DNA from: an uncultured Thiotrichaceae bacterium
GTDB lineage: Bacteria; Pseudomonadota; Gammaproteobacteria; Thiotrichales; Thiotrichaceae
Direction of reading: 5' to 3'
Assembly: GCA_938038645.1 (NCBI GenBank)
Contig: CALHTA010000187.1
Location: forward strand, 1 to 10,620
DNA: 10,620 nucleotides
Below the pieces are notes generated by a model that was given only the letters and a program-made list of their open reading frames with translations, did no database searches and was not told where the DNA came from. Shown here in pieces: positions 1-6,793 of this stretch. The stretch's first letter is position 1; every line of letters begins with the position of its first letter. The translations under genes and the position numbers were made by a program.

Positions 1-954
1 TACATGCATGGCATGTTGCATCATCAGGCTCGCCGTTTCAAAAGGGTCTGATGGCCCTGAAGGAAGGATTAGCACTCGCTGATCATGTTGTTTAGCTGAT
101 TCAGGACGCCAGTTGAGCTGAAGAGCATCATCTGTAGCCCAATGCCAATCTTCGACAAATGAAAGTTGCACCCCTAATGCTGATGGTCCATCCAAACGAA
201 TATGCGTGTCGCGCCAATTAGGATATTTAGGATCTTTGTTGAGGTATTCATCACCAATGTTGTGACCGCCTAACCAGGCTGTTTTACCATCTACGACAAC
301 TATTTTTCTGTGGTTTCTAAAGTTCAGCTGGAATCTATTCTGCACATTGCGGGTTGAGTGGAATGAATTAACTTCTATGCCGGCTAATATAAGTTTCTTG
401 ATATAGCGTTCACTGAGGTGGTAGCAGCCTATGTCGTCATATAGCAAAAATACCCGAATCTCTTTTTGTACTGCTTTGGTTAATATTTCTAAAAGCTCAT
501 TACCAAGCTGGTCATCATTTATAATGTAAGATTGAACAAGCACATAGTCTTTAGCATTCTCAATCCCTTCGAAAATGTCTTTAAAAGTTTGACGCCCATT
601 TATCAGTAGTTGAGCATGATTGGCTTGCGTGAAAGGAAGCTTTGCCAAAACTTCAAAGGCATTTAATTCAGTATTTTTATTCGAATTACTCAGAAGAAAA
701 GGGTCAATGTCTTTACTAAAAAGCCCTAATTTATTGCGAAAGTCTTTTTCATCCTCAACTCGAGCTGACACATAGCCATTAAACCGCGTCCTGCCAAAAA
801 TTAAATAGGCGGGCACTCCAAGCCAAGGAAACGCAATGAGAGTGACAACCCATGCGATCGTACCTTGCGATGTACGGGTTGAGAGAAGCGCAAAAATTGA
901 GGTGATTATCCCCAGTAGTTGCACTGCTGCGAAGAAAATTGCCATTGTTGTCAT
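1..954 (-). CDS. cls: Cardiolipin synthase, N-terminal 318 residues (runs off the window start)
   Basis: Phospholipase D superfamily membrane enzyme that makes cardiolipin from phosphatidylglycerol at the inner membrane. Reading on the minus strand from the ATG at 954-952, the frame stays open to base 1, giving 318 codons; family members are usually about 480 residues. Two hydrophobic segments lie near residues 4-24 and 32-52, as in typical Cls. The first HKD catalytic motif is visible as HRKIVVVD (His215, Lys217, Asp222), followed by GGHNIGDEY at 229-237. The second HKD motif would lie beyond the window. The start is supported by AGGA six bases upstream of the ATG. The gene is divergent from zwf, with 139 bp between the two starts; a TATACT-like -10 on the minus strand at 1041-1046 is possible but has no good -35. 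The class (ClsA-like) is inferred from the two N-terminal helices. Confidence 0.93.
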   Translation of the reverse strand, partial: MTTMAIFFAAVQLLGIITSIFALLSTRTSQGTIAWVVTLIAFPWLGVPAYLIFGRTRFNGYVSARVEDEKDFRNKLGLFSKDIDPFLLSNSNKNTELNAFEVLAKLPFTQANHAQLLINGRQTFKDIFEGIENAKDYVLVQSYIINDDQLGNELLEILTKAVQKEIRVFLLYDDIGCYHLSERYIKKLILAGIEVNSFHSTRNVQNRFQLNFRNHRKIVVVDGKTAWLGGHNIGDEYLNKDPKYPNWRDTHIRLDGPSALGVQLSFVEDWHWATDDALQLNWRPESAKQHDQRVLILPSGPSDPFETASLMMQHAMHV

Positions 955-1093
955 TTCTAATCCTGAAATTACAATGTCACCGCCTGTTTCAGTGAAATCC
1001 TTTTTTGTATCAGCCAGTCTCTATTGAGTGCTGTGAAGCAAGTATAGCTAATGTTAAACTAAATGTTTTATGTCTACTTTTTAGGGCACTTTC

Positions 1094-2557
1094 ATGACTA
1101 GTGTAGTAATTCCTGTCAATTCGTTTGACCTTGTTATATTTGGTGCCACTGGTGATCTCGCTATGCGAAAGTTATTGCCAGCTTTATTTCGCAGACATGC
1201 GGTTGCTCAGATCCCTGAACATGCAAGAATTATTGGCTTATCCTTAAGCAAGCATAGTACAGACGATTATCGAACTTTAGCGACTAATGCACTTGAAAAA
1301 CACATCCCAGCCGATGAGCTTGATTCTGAGCTATTAAGCAGCTTCTTAGAGCGAATCCATTACATTCCGAATGATGTCACTGACCCAGAAGGTTGGACAG
1401 AACTGGTTGATATGCTCGATCAATTTCCAGACAGAATACGTGTTTATTATCTTGCTGTTAGTCCAACTTTTTTTGGTGTTATTGCGCATGGTTTATCCAA
1501 TGCAGGTCTTTCGGATGGTAAAGCACGTCTTGTTGTAGAGAAGCCGTTAGGCCATGACCTTAAAAGTGCCCAGCAGCTGAACTCTGATATAGGCGCGGTA
1601 TTTGAAGAGCGATGCATATATCGTATTGACCACTATTTGGGCAAGGAGACCGTTCAGAATTTAATGGCCTTAAGATTTGCCAACGCACTCTTTGAACCGA
1701 TTTGGAACGCACAGTCAATTGACCATGTGCAAATTACTGCAGCAGAGTCGCTAGGGGTTGGTACTCGTGGAGGTTATTACGACAACTCTGGTGCCATGCG
1801 AGACATGGTGCAGAACCATTTGATGCAGTTGATTTGCTTGATAGCGATGGAGCCACCACACGATTTTAATGCCAACGCTGTTCGAGATGAAAAATTAAAA
1901 GTACTACGTGCACTTAAACCTATCAAAGGGTTCGACGCATTAAACAAAACAGTACGCGCGCAATATCTTGCAGGGCCTGATTCTCCTTCCTATGTGGATG
2001 AGGCTAAAAACCCAGAGAGCACTACGGAGTGTTATGTTGCTATTGAAGCTGAAATCGAAAATTGGCGATGGGCTGGCGTTCCATTTTTCTTAAGGACCGG
2101 GAAAAAACTGCGTTCGCAAGTTACCGAGATTGCAATTGTGTTTAAGAAACCACCTCATTTAGTCTTTGGGAATTTGTCTACACCCATCTCAAATAATGTG
2201 TTGAGTATCCGATTACAACCGGATGAAGGTCTAGAGTTAGAACTAATGACTAAGGAACCTGGCCCTGGAGGGTTTAGACTTCATGCTACGCCGCTAGACG
2301 TTGCATTCGCAGAAGCTCAGGATACAGGTCGGATGCCGGATGCTTACGAGCGTTTATTGATGGATGTAGTTCGTGGTGATCAGACTCTGTTTATGAGAGG
2401 GGATGAAGTTGAAGCTGCTTGGGAATGGATTGACCCAATTATGGAAGGCTGGGAGAAATCAGGAACTAAGCCGGAAACCTATGACAGTAATAGCGAAGGC
2501 CCAACAGCTGCCGTTGAAATGATGGCTAGATCAGGTCGACGTTGGAGAAAAATTTAA
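1094..2557 (+). CDS. zwf: Glucose-6-phosphate 1-dehydrogenase
   Basis: Cytoplasmic enzyme oxidising glucose 6-phosphate to 6-phosphogluconolactone with NAD(P)+, the entry step of the oxidative pentose phosphate and Entner-Doudoroff routes. The 487-residue length matches the family (E. coli 491). The N-terminal Rossmann nucleotide motif is GATGDL at 17-22. EKPLGHD at 149-155 and RIDHYLGK at 177-184 hold the substrate-binding Lys150, Asp179, His180 and Lys184. The His in DMVQNHLMQ (His242) corresponds to the catalytic base. AGGG at 1083-1086, seven bases before the ATG, supports the start. The gene is alone: no pgl, edd, eda or gnd follows, unlike the clusters of many pseudomonads. It converges on aqpZ and ends at a hairpin terminator. 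I saw no convincing full HexR-type operator upstream. Confidence 0.97.
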   Translation: MTSVVIPVNSFDLVIFGATGDLAMRKLLPALFRRHAVAQIPEHARIIGLSLSKHSTDDYRTLATNALEKHIPADELDSELLSSFLERIHYIPNDVTDPEGWTELVDMLDQFPDRIRVYYLAVSPTFFGVIAHGLSNAGLSDGKARLVVEKPLGHDLKSAQQLNSDIGAVFEERCIYRIDHYLGKETVQNLMALRFANALFEPIWNAQSIDHVQITAAESLGVGTRGGYYDNSGAMRDMVQNHLMQLICLIAMEPPHDFNANAVRDEKLKVLRALKPIKGFDALNKTVRAQYLAGPDSPSYVDEAKNPESTTECYVAIEAEIENWRWAGVPFFLRTGKKLRSQVTEIAIVFKKPPHLVFGNLSTPISNNVLSIRLQPDEGLELELMTKEPGPGGFRLHATPLDVAFAEAQDTGRMPDAYERLLMDVVRGDQTLFMRGDEVEAAWEWIDPIMEGWEKSGTKPETYDSNSEGPTAAVEMMARSGRRWRKI

Positions 2558-2590
2558 CTGATTTATTGTCAGTCAGTCGACCTTAAATGA

Positions 2591-2619
2591 AAAATGCCCG
2601 AAGTAAATTCGGGCATTTT
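2591..2619. terminator. Bidirectional intrinsic terminator between zwf and aqpZ
   Basis: A 12-bp perfect stem, AAAATGCCCGAA (2591-2602) paired with TTCGGGCATTTT (2608-2619), closes a five-base loop GTAAA. The stem core is GC-rich. A T-run follows on the plus strand and, by symmetry of the A-run, on the minus strand. It lies 33 bp after the zwf stop and 33 bp after the aqpZ stop, so it can serve both convergent genes. Confidence 0.9.
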
Positions 2620-2652
2620 TATTCCTGAATAATCAGGCTGTGACACTTGGGA

Positions 2653-3396
2653 TTAAGCTTCCTGCTTTGCACCCATTAGCGCGCGATAAGCTAGTGCACC
2701 AATGATTGCACCGGCGATAGGAGCCGCCCAGAATACCCATAGCTGCGACAGTGCTGTTGCGTCCATTGAGATTAATGCAGGACCTGTACTACGTGCAGGG
2801 TTCACAGACGTATTCGATACTGGAATCGAAATTAAGTGAATCAGAGTTAAACACATACCAATTGCAAGCGGAGCAAAACCTGCTGGTGCGCGACCTTTGA
2901 TGGTTCCACCTACACTTGAATCACCTGTATCAGTCACACCCATAATTACCATTAGGAATGCAGCTGTCATAACAACTTCAGTAATGATAACAGCGATTAG
3001 GTTGAACTTGCCTGGGGAAGCTTCGCCATAACCGTTAGATGCGAGATTGCCAATCGCTGCAGCTCCGTCAGGACCATTAGTGAGGATTATTGCAAGGATT
3101 GCAGCAGCAGCACATGCACCCGCTACTTGAGCGATGATGTACGGAATAAGCTCAGCAAAAGAAAAACGACCACCAAACCACAGGCCGATTGAAATCGCCG
3201 GATTAAAATGACCGCCTGAAATGTGGCCAACTGCATAAGCCATGGTGAGAACAGTCAAACCAAAGGCAAAAGAAACACCGACTAAACCAATTCCAACGTC
3301 AGGGAAAGCCGCTGCTAATTTAGCGCTACCAACACCACCGAGTACTAGCCAAAGCGTGCCGAAAAATTCAGCAAACAGTCTGTTATGTAAATGCAT
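2653..3396 (-). CDS. aqpZ: Aquaporin Z, water channel
   Basis: Major intrinsic protein family channel of the inner membrane; the AqpZ subfamily conducts water. It has 247 residues (E. coli AqpZ 231) and the six-helix, two-half-helix pattern. The two NPA motifs are GGHFNPA (Asn65-Pro66-Ala67) and [10 protein letters not shown] (Asn199-Pro200-Ala201). The narrow aromatic/arginine filter of water-specific AqpZ is conserved: Phe43, His187, Thr196 and Arg202 line up with E. coli Phe43, His174, Thr183 and Arg189, which argues against a glycerol facilitator. The extra length is mainly in the loop around residues 154-172 ([14 protein letters not shown]), longer than in E. coli. The start is supported by GGAG nine bases upstream. 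The gene stands alone, with its own promoter and the shared terminator with zwf. Osmotic-adaptation roles are known for the family; nothing here shows the inducing signal. Confidence 0.96.
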   Translation of the reverse strand: MHLHNRLFAEFFGTLWLVLGGVGSAKLAAAFPDVGIGLVGVSFAFGLTVLTMAYAVGHISGGHFNPAISIGLWFGGRFSFAELIPYIIAQVAGACAAAAILAIILTNGPDGAAAIGNLASNGYGEASPGKFNLIAVIITEVVMTAAFLMVIMGVTDTGDSSVGGTIKGRAPAGFAPLAIGMCLTLIHLISIPVSNTSVNPARSTGPALISMDATALSQLWVFWAAPIAGAIIGALAYRALMGAKQEA

Positions 3397-3446
3397 TTAT
3401 TAAAACTCCGTTTTTTTATATTTTAAAGGTAGTAAAGACATGCAGC

Positions 3447-3474
3447 GTTATAAAGTGCTGTGCTGCTCTGTCGA
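3447..3474 (-). promoter_or_regulatory. Sigma70-like promoter of aqpZ
   Basis: On the minus strand TCGACA (3474-3469) and TATAAC (3452-3447) are separated by 16 bases, and each matches five of six consensus positions. Transcription would start near 3440, giving a leader of about 44 bases before the aqpZ ATG. Prediction from sequence only. Confidence 0.5.
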
Positions 3475-3500
3475 TTCTTTTAAGTGGAGTTATTACTTAT

Positions 3501-3535
3501 ATAGTTCATTACAGGTTTGTAATATTTTGAACTAT
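3501..3535. repeat. Nested inverted repeat
   Basis: Outer arms ATAGTTCA (3501-3508) and TGAACTAT (3528-3535) are perfect complements. Directly inside lie TTACA (3509-3513) and TGTAA (3518-3522) around the loop GGTT, with TATTT unpaired on the right side. As RNA this would be a 13-bp stem with a five-base bulge; as DNA it could be a double operator upstream of the aqpZ promoter. The role is unknown. Confidence 0.6.
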
Positions 3536-3705
3536 TGATAATAAACCTCGCTGGTAGCTTTTAAAAGCTTGTGAAATTAATGAACTTAACTTTCGGTGGG
3601 ATCACTCAACTAAACATTAAAGAATGAGAACAAAAGATTTATCTAATCATAAAAATTAATTTCCCATCATTATGAAATGCCCTGATAAGGCATCATGATA
3701 TTCAT

Positions 3706-3738
3706 CGGCCTCCCTGAAAAGGGTAGGTCGTTTTTTTT
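3706..3738 (+). terminator. Plus-strand intrinsic terminator with no gene upstream
   Basis: The stem is CGGCCT (3706-3711) with AGGTCG (3725-3730, one G-U pair) plus CCC (3712-3714) with GGG (3721-3723), with one bulged T at 3724 and the loop TGAAAA. Eight T residues follow (3731-3738). Orientation is clearly plus. The only upstream gene, aqpZ, points the other way, so this terminator ends either an unannotated RNA or the leader of cysZ, whose ATG is 62 bp further on. Confidence 0.8.
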
Positions 3739-3799
3739 GTTAAAAAACTGTAGTATTTGTCCAATAGAGCTTAAATGCTAATGTCAGGAGTTACGCCGC

Positions 3800-4528
3800 A
3801 TGATTGGTGGTTTTGTTCAGGGTTTTTCTTCCCTCTTTCAAGGTTTTTCCCTTGTTTTTCAAAAAGGTATTCGAGGGTTTGTCTTGATACCGCTATTAAT
3901 AAATATGGTGATATTTAGCGGTGCAGTATGGTTAGCCTACACCCAATATCAGCAGTTAATTGAGCGGCTTTTAGGTTGGTTACCAATATGGCTCTCGTGG
4001 GTAGAATGGTTGTTACTTCCTTTTTTTGCTTTGCTTATTTTATTAGTGATTTATTTTACGTTTAGTATTGTCGCTAATTTCATTGCGGCACCTTTTAACG
4101 CACTACTCGCTGAAAAAGTTGAGTTAAAGCTGCGGGGAGGGAATGTTGTTGGATCCAATAATATCTCATTAGTTAAAAATGTTGGTAAGACACTAGGCAG
4201 TGAAGTGAGTAAGGTTTTATACATGTTGAAGTGGATGCCAGTTTTATTGTTGATTACTGTAATTCCAGGTCTTAATCTCATTGCTCCAGCGGTTTGGTTA
4301 GTCTATGGGGCCTGGATGTATTCACTACAGTACACCGACTATCCAATGGGTAATCACAATTTGTTTATGAAAGAAGAGCTTACCGTTTTAAGAAAGAATC
4401 GTTGGGACGCTTTGGGCTTTGGGCTTGCAACAACACTGATAACTATTATTCCGGTGCTTAACTTTATCGCAATGCCAGTGGCCGTTTCAGGTGCTACCGC
4501 GCTATGGGTTAAGAAATTATCCAGCTAA
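3800..4528 (+). CDS. cysZ: CysZ, sulfate permease family membrane protein
   Basis: Inner-membrane protein of the CysZ/EI24 family that mediates sulfate uptake for cysteine synthesis. It has 242 residues, near the E. coli length. Hydrophobic segments lie near 25-48, 68-95, 143-175 and 204-230. Conserved blocks are recognisable: GIRGFVLIPLLIN at 23-35, ANFIAAPFNALLAE at 92-105, YTDYPMGNH at 178-186, and the C-terminal IPVLNFIAMPVAVSGATALWV, nearly identical to the E. coli end. The start is supported by AGGAG nine bases upstream. Unlike the E. coli locus, cysK is not adjacent. The upstream terminator at 3706-3738 may make expression depend on read-through. The stop overlaps the stop of the opposite-strand gene, with no terminator between. 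Confidence 0.94.
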   Translation: MIGGFVQGFSSLFQGFSLVFQKGIRGFVLIPLLINMVIFSGAVWLAYTQYQQLIERLLGWLPIWLSWVEWLLLPFFALLILLVIYFTFSIVANFIAAPFNALLAEKVELKLRGGNVVGSNNISLVKNVGKTLGSEVSKVLYMLKWMPVLLLITVIPGLNLIAPAVWLVYGAWMYSLQYTDYPMGNHNLFMKEELTVLRKNRWDALGFGLATTLITIIPVLNFIAMPVAVSGATALWVKKLSS

Positions 4529-5853
4529 CCTGTGGATAGGCCAAGACGAAGACTGAGTGTTTCTAACCGCTGCTTTTGACGCAATAGATCGGTCAGTTTA
4601 CTCGGTGTAAAGTGGAGAAAAATAAAGCCAGTAATCGCAAGCACAAAAGCTGAGCTAAGAACAACAGATTGAACTAAGAGGTTTACTGGAAGATGATAAC
4701 CAAACTGTTGGGCTAAACTACTAACAGCGTAACTAAGCCCTAGAGAAATCAACACGACGATTGCGGTATAAACCATCCATTGACCCGTAGAGTGAGCTTT
4801 ATTTGCCCTTTCCTGATGTTGCTCTATCTTTTTAATATATTGTTGCTTGCGCTGGTTAAGTGAGCGAACAATGATAGTACGGCTGCTTTTTTGGATTAAT
4901 TCACTACTGATTGCCTCATTGAAAATCATTAGGTTTGGTAGCCTTGAGAGCAGCTCACCCTGTTTGTCTATAATAATTTTTCGGCTGTTCTTTTGCCCTA
5001 ACTCAGCATCTAGATTTAATAAATGCAGAGGGTCATTTTTCCAGTGCTGAACAATTTGCAGTTTAATGTTAGCGATGTGTTTTTCTTTTTCTTGTGCGAA
5101 AAACCGATTAAGCGATGGATTATTGAGTGCTTGCAGGTCTTGTAAGGCCATTACTGAATAATGAGGATTTTTTTTAATGAGGTTTGCAAGGTAAGGCAAT
5201 GCTTGAGTTGTTTTGTTACTTATAGAGAGTAACCGAACTCTTTCAAACTGGAGTTCGGCGTTGTAAGTTTGCGACTGTGTACAGGCCGCCTCGATCGTTA
5301 GAAGGGCTTGGGCTAACTTGCCATTTTTAATTTGGCTGTTGGCGAGGTGCCTATAAGCAAAACAGGCAAAATCTGGATTGATATTCTGACTTTGTAGGGC
5401 GGCAATATTAAAATGCCTTTCGGCTAGTACAGGCTCATTTGTTATCGAGTAAAGCCACGCCAAATGGAAGTGACAGAGGTGATCGTTAGGGGTTTTGCTG
5501 ATGATACTTTTTAAACTATCAATATCTAAAGGAAAACGCCTTAGAGCCAACGTTGGTAATTGCTTCTGTAGCCGCTTGAGGTCGAGAGATAATTTTAAAA
5601 CAAGGTCTTCAAAAATCGCTTTGTGCTCGTTTTTCCATTCTTTTGCCTTCTGTCTTAAGTCAATACTTGATCCGATCAGGTTATTAGTTAAGCCTCGGTA
5701 CAGCGCCTGTTTAGTTATGCTATTTTGAACGTTATAATAAATACAAAAGTATTCTATATTGATACGGTGAAAGTGGGGTGCCTGTCGTCCTGTTGAGAGC
5801 AGAATTGTACTTGGGATAGCAGAGATAGCAGTTTGTTTATTTTTGTCGAACAT
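4525..5853 (-). CDS. Unrecognised TPR-like protein with two C-terminal membrane helices
   Basis: I do not recognise this 442-residue protein. Residues about 66-120 are charged and helical. Residues about 123-230 read as TPR-like helical hairpins: HFHLAWLYSITNEPVLAERHF, FACFAYRHLANSQIKNGKLAQAL, then a third less regular unit ending KKNPHYSV. A charged helical stretch (330-352) is likely coiled and precedes two hydrophobic segments at about 360-380 and 389-413. A basic amphipathic tail (418-440) follows. It is therefore probably anchored in the inner membrane with a large cytoplasmic repeat domain; the topology is inferred. The start is uncertain: the ATG at 5853-5851 has no Shine-Dalgarno sequence and residues 1-60 look poorly conserved in style. 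A weak promoter is possible (TTGATT at 5901-5896, TAATCG at 5878-5873, 17-base spacer). The gene shares its 3' end with cysZ (4-bp overlap) and is divergent from the glycosylase gene. Confidence 0.75.
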   Translation of the reverse strand: MFDKNKQTAISAIPSTILLSTGRQAPHFHRINIEYFCIYYNVQNSITKQALYRGLTNNLIGSSIDLRQKAKEWKNEHKAIFEDLVLKLSLDLKRLQKQLPTLALRRFPLDIDSLKSIISKTPNDHLCHFHLAWLYSITNEPVLAERHFNIAALQSQNINPDFACFAYRHLANSQIKNGKLAQALLTIEAACTQSQTYNAELQFERVRLLSISNKTTQALPYLANLIKKNPHYSVMALQDLQALNNPSLNRFFAQEKEKHIANIKLQIVQHWKNDPLHLLNLDAELGQKNSRKIIIDKQGELLSRLPNLMIFNEAISSELIQKSSRTIIVRSLNQRKQQYIKKIEQHQERANKAHSTGQWMVYTAIVVLISLGLSYAVSSLAQQFGYHLPVNLLVQSVVLSSAFVLAITGFIFLHFTPSKLTDLLRQKQRLETLSLRLGLSTG

Positions 5854-5873
5854 ATTTGATATTTCAAAATAGC

Positions 5874-5899
5874 GATTAGTTAACTAAATTAACTTAATC
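5874..5899. repeat. AT-rich near-palindrome upstream of the TPR-like gene
   Basis: The left arm GATTAGTTAA and the right arm TTAACTTAATC are complementary apart from one inserted base. It lies 21 bp upstream of the start of the minus-strand TPR-like gene and overlaps its weak promoter candidate, so it could be an operator. AT-rich chance symmetry is also possible. Confidence 0.35.
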
Positions 5900-5971
5900 A
5901 ATGAGTTGTCACTTCCTTAAATATCGTTAACGCTGAAGGTTTCGCGACGAATGGGTAATGTTAAGTGATGA

Positions 5972-6000
5972 TTGAAACCCTAAAACAGTTGCAAAATAAT
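5972..6000 (+). promoter_or_regulatory. Sigma70-like promoter of the uracil-DNA glycosylase gene
   Basis: TTGAAA (5972-5977) and AATAAT (5995-6000) are separated by 17 bases, each matching five of six consensus positions. Transcription would start near 6007, about 48 bases before the GTG start of the glycosylase and almost at the ATG (6008) of the small leader frame. Confidence 0.6.
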
Positions 6001-6007
6001 GAATGTA

Positions 6008-6058
6008 ATGAATAAATTAGAGTTGCTGTCTTTCACCCCCATTTCATTATTGCCGTGA
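6008..6058 (+). CDS. Possible 16-codon leader peptide overlapping the glycosylase start
   Basis: The frame from the ATG at 6008 reads MNKLELLSFTPISLLP and stops at the TGA at 6056-6058, which overlaps the downstream GTG at 6055 as GTGA. An in-frame ATG also lies at 5999, inside the predicted -10. There is no Shine-Dalgarno sequence, but the predicted transcription start is within a base or two of 6008, so leaderless initiation is conceivable. It could couple translation to the glycosylase gene, which lacks its own ribosome binding site. This may be chance. Confidence 0.25.
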   Translation: MNKLELLSFTPISLLP

Positions 6059-6669
6059 AGAAACAAACAAAAACACTGTCGCTTTTGCAGCATCAAAAAA
6101 AGCTGAAGAGCTGTCAAACCTGCCCAAATATGATCGGCCCTGTCATAACTTGTGAACCGATAATTTCACCGATTATATTGATTGGTCAAGCACCAGGCGA
6201 TAGAGAGGGCGTTATTGGCAAACCTTTTGGTTGGACAGCCGGGAAGACGCTGTTTAAGTGGTTTGATAGTCAAGGGGTTAACGAGGACAAATTCAGGCGT
6301 TCGGTTTACATAGCGTCAGTCTGTCGCTGTTTTCCAGGTAAAAAGCCAAACGGAGGGGATAGAGTTCCAGATCGTGATGAAATCACGGCTTGTCGAGCAT
6401 GGATGGATGCAGAGTTTGAATTGCTAAAGCCTAAATTAATAATATTAGTTGGAAAGCTAGCAATTTCACAGTTTTTACCAGTCAAGAAATTAACGGATGT
6501 GATTGGTCAAGAGTTTGAGCAAGAAATTGCGGGCCAACTCTGTACTTTGATTCCCTTGCCACATCCTTCTGGTGCGTCGACTTGGCATCAGTCTGAGCCT
6601 GGGTCATTGTTATTGAAACAGGCCTTACAAAGACTGGGTTTAAATGCGGAATGGCAGTCTATCAAGTAA
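6055..6669 (+). CDS. Uracil-DNA glycosylase superfamily protein, probably Fe-S type
   Basis: A 204-residue cytoplasmic protein of the uracil-DNA glycosylase superfamily, whose members excise uracil or other damaged bases. GQAPGDREG at 44-52 matches the glycine-rich first motif, and PHPSG at 169-173 the His-containing motif near the active site. The RPK-like segment LLKPKLIILVG (123-133) is typical. Cys20 and Cys23 (CQTCP), Cys90 or Cys92 (SVCRCFPG) and Cys113 (TACRAW) occupy the places of the four 4Fe-4S ligands of family 4 and 5 enzymes, so a cluster is likely. Substrate and family number are not certain; the first motif has Gln where family 4 usually has Glu. The start is a GTG without a Shine-Dalgarno sequence, chosen because the frame has no ATG or GTG between the upstream stop (6013) and here. 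The next in-frame Met is residue 26, after Cys20/Cys23. A 124-bp gap separates it from hflK. Confidence 0.85.
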   Translation: MKKQTKTLSLLQHQKKLKSCQTCPNMIGPVITCEPIISPIILIGQAPGDREGVIGKPFGWTAGKTLFKWFDSQGVNEDKFRRSVYIASVCRCFPGKKPNGGDRVPDRDEITACRAWMDAEFELLKPKLIILVGKLAISQFLPVKKLTDVIGQEFEQEIAGQLCTLIPLPHPSGASTWHQSEPGSLLLKQALQRLGLNAEWQSIK

Positions 6670-6682
6670 TTTGCTTAATACG

Positions 6683-6711
6683 TTGCCTGTTAATATTTGG
6701 CAGCTTACAAT
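6683..6711 (+). promoter_or_regulatory. Sigma70-like promoter of the hflK operon
   Basis: TTGCCT (6683-6688) and TACAAT (6706-6711) are separated by exactly 17 bases, with four and five of six consensus matches. Transcription would start near 6718, about 76 bases before the hflK ATG. It lies just after the glycosylase stop and would let hflK-hflC-DUF2065-hisZ-purA be expressed independently. Confidence 0.55.
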
Positions 6712-6793
6712 TACCACCTTTGATTTTTTGAATTTTGCCCATATAGTTGAAATTCAGGCGCAGGCCAGTTCAACCAACAGACGGAGTTAATAC

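Larger units (their letters stand above)
3397..3799. other. 403-bp intergenic region between aqpZ and cysZ
   Basis: No gene is recognisable here on either strand. It holds the aqpZ promoter, a nested inverted repeat (3501-3535), a perfect 14-bp palindrome AGCTTTTAAAAGCT (3556-3569), an imperfect hairpin (3666-3699: outer ATCAT/ATGAT, inner TGCC/GGCA) and a plus-strand intrinsic terminator (3706-3738). Together these suggest a plus-strand transcript ending at the terminator, either a small RNA or a cysZ leader under attenuation. No strong plus-strand promoter was found; TTAAAG (3617) with TATCTA (3640) is a weak candidate. It resembles no RNA family I recognise. Confidence 0.5.

Noticed and set aside
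966..976. TGTAATTTC-like sequence (minus strand) resembling half of a HexR operator near zwf
   Set aside because: Only one half-site is present with no matching second arm, and it lies more than 100 bp upstream of zwf.
836..1027. Plus-strand 63-codon frame at the cls/zwf boundary
   Set aside because: It lies mostly antisense to the start of cls, which has a clear PLD-family sequence, and its translation shows no family features.
2624..2637. Short CCTGA/TCAGG hairpin next to the zwf-aqpZ terminator
   Set aside because: Five base pairs with no T-run; the adjacent 12-bp stem explains termination.
3440..3538. Plus-strand 32-codon frame beginning MQRYKVLCC, with AAAGG upstream
   Set aside because: It overlaps the aqpZ promoter and the nested inverted repeat, has no recognisable features, and such short frames are common by chance.
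4051..4281. Minus-strand 76-codon frame inside cysZ
   Set aside because: Fully antisense to a well-supported cysZ; a shadow frame.
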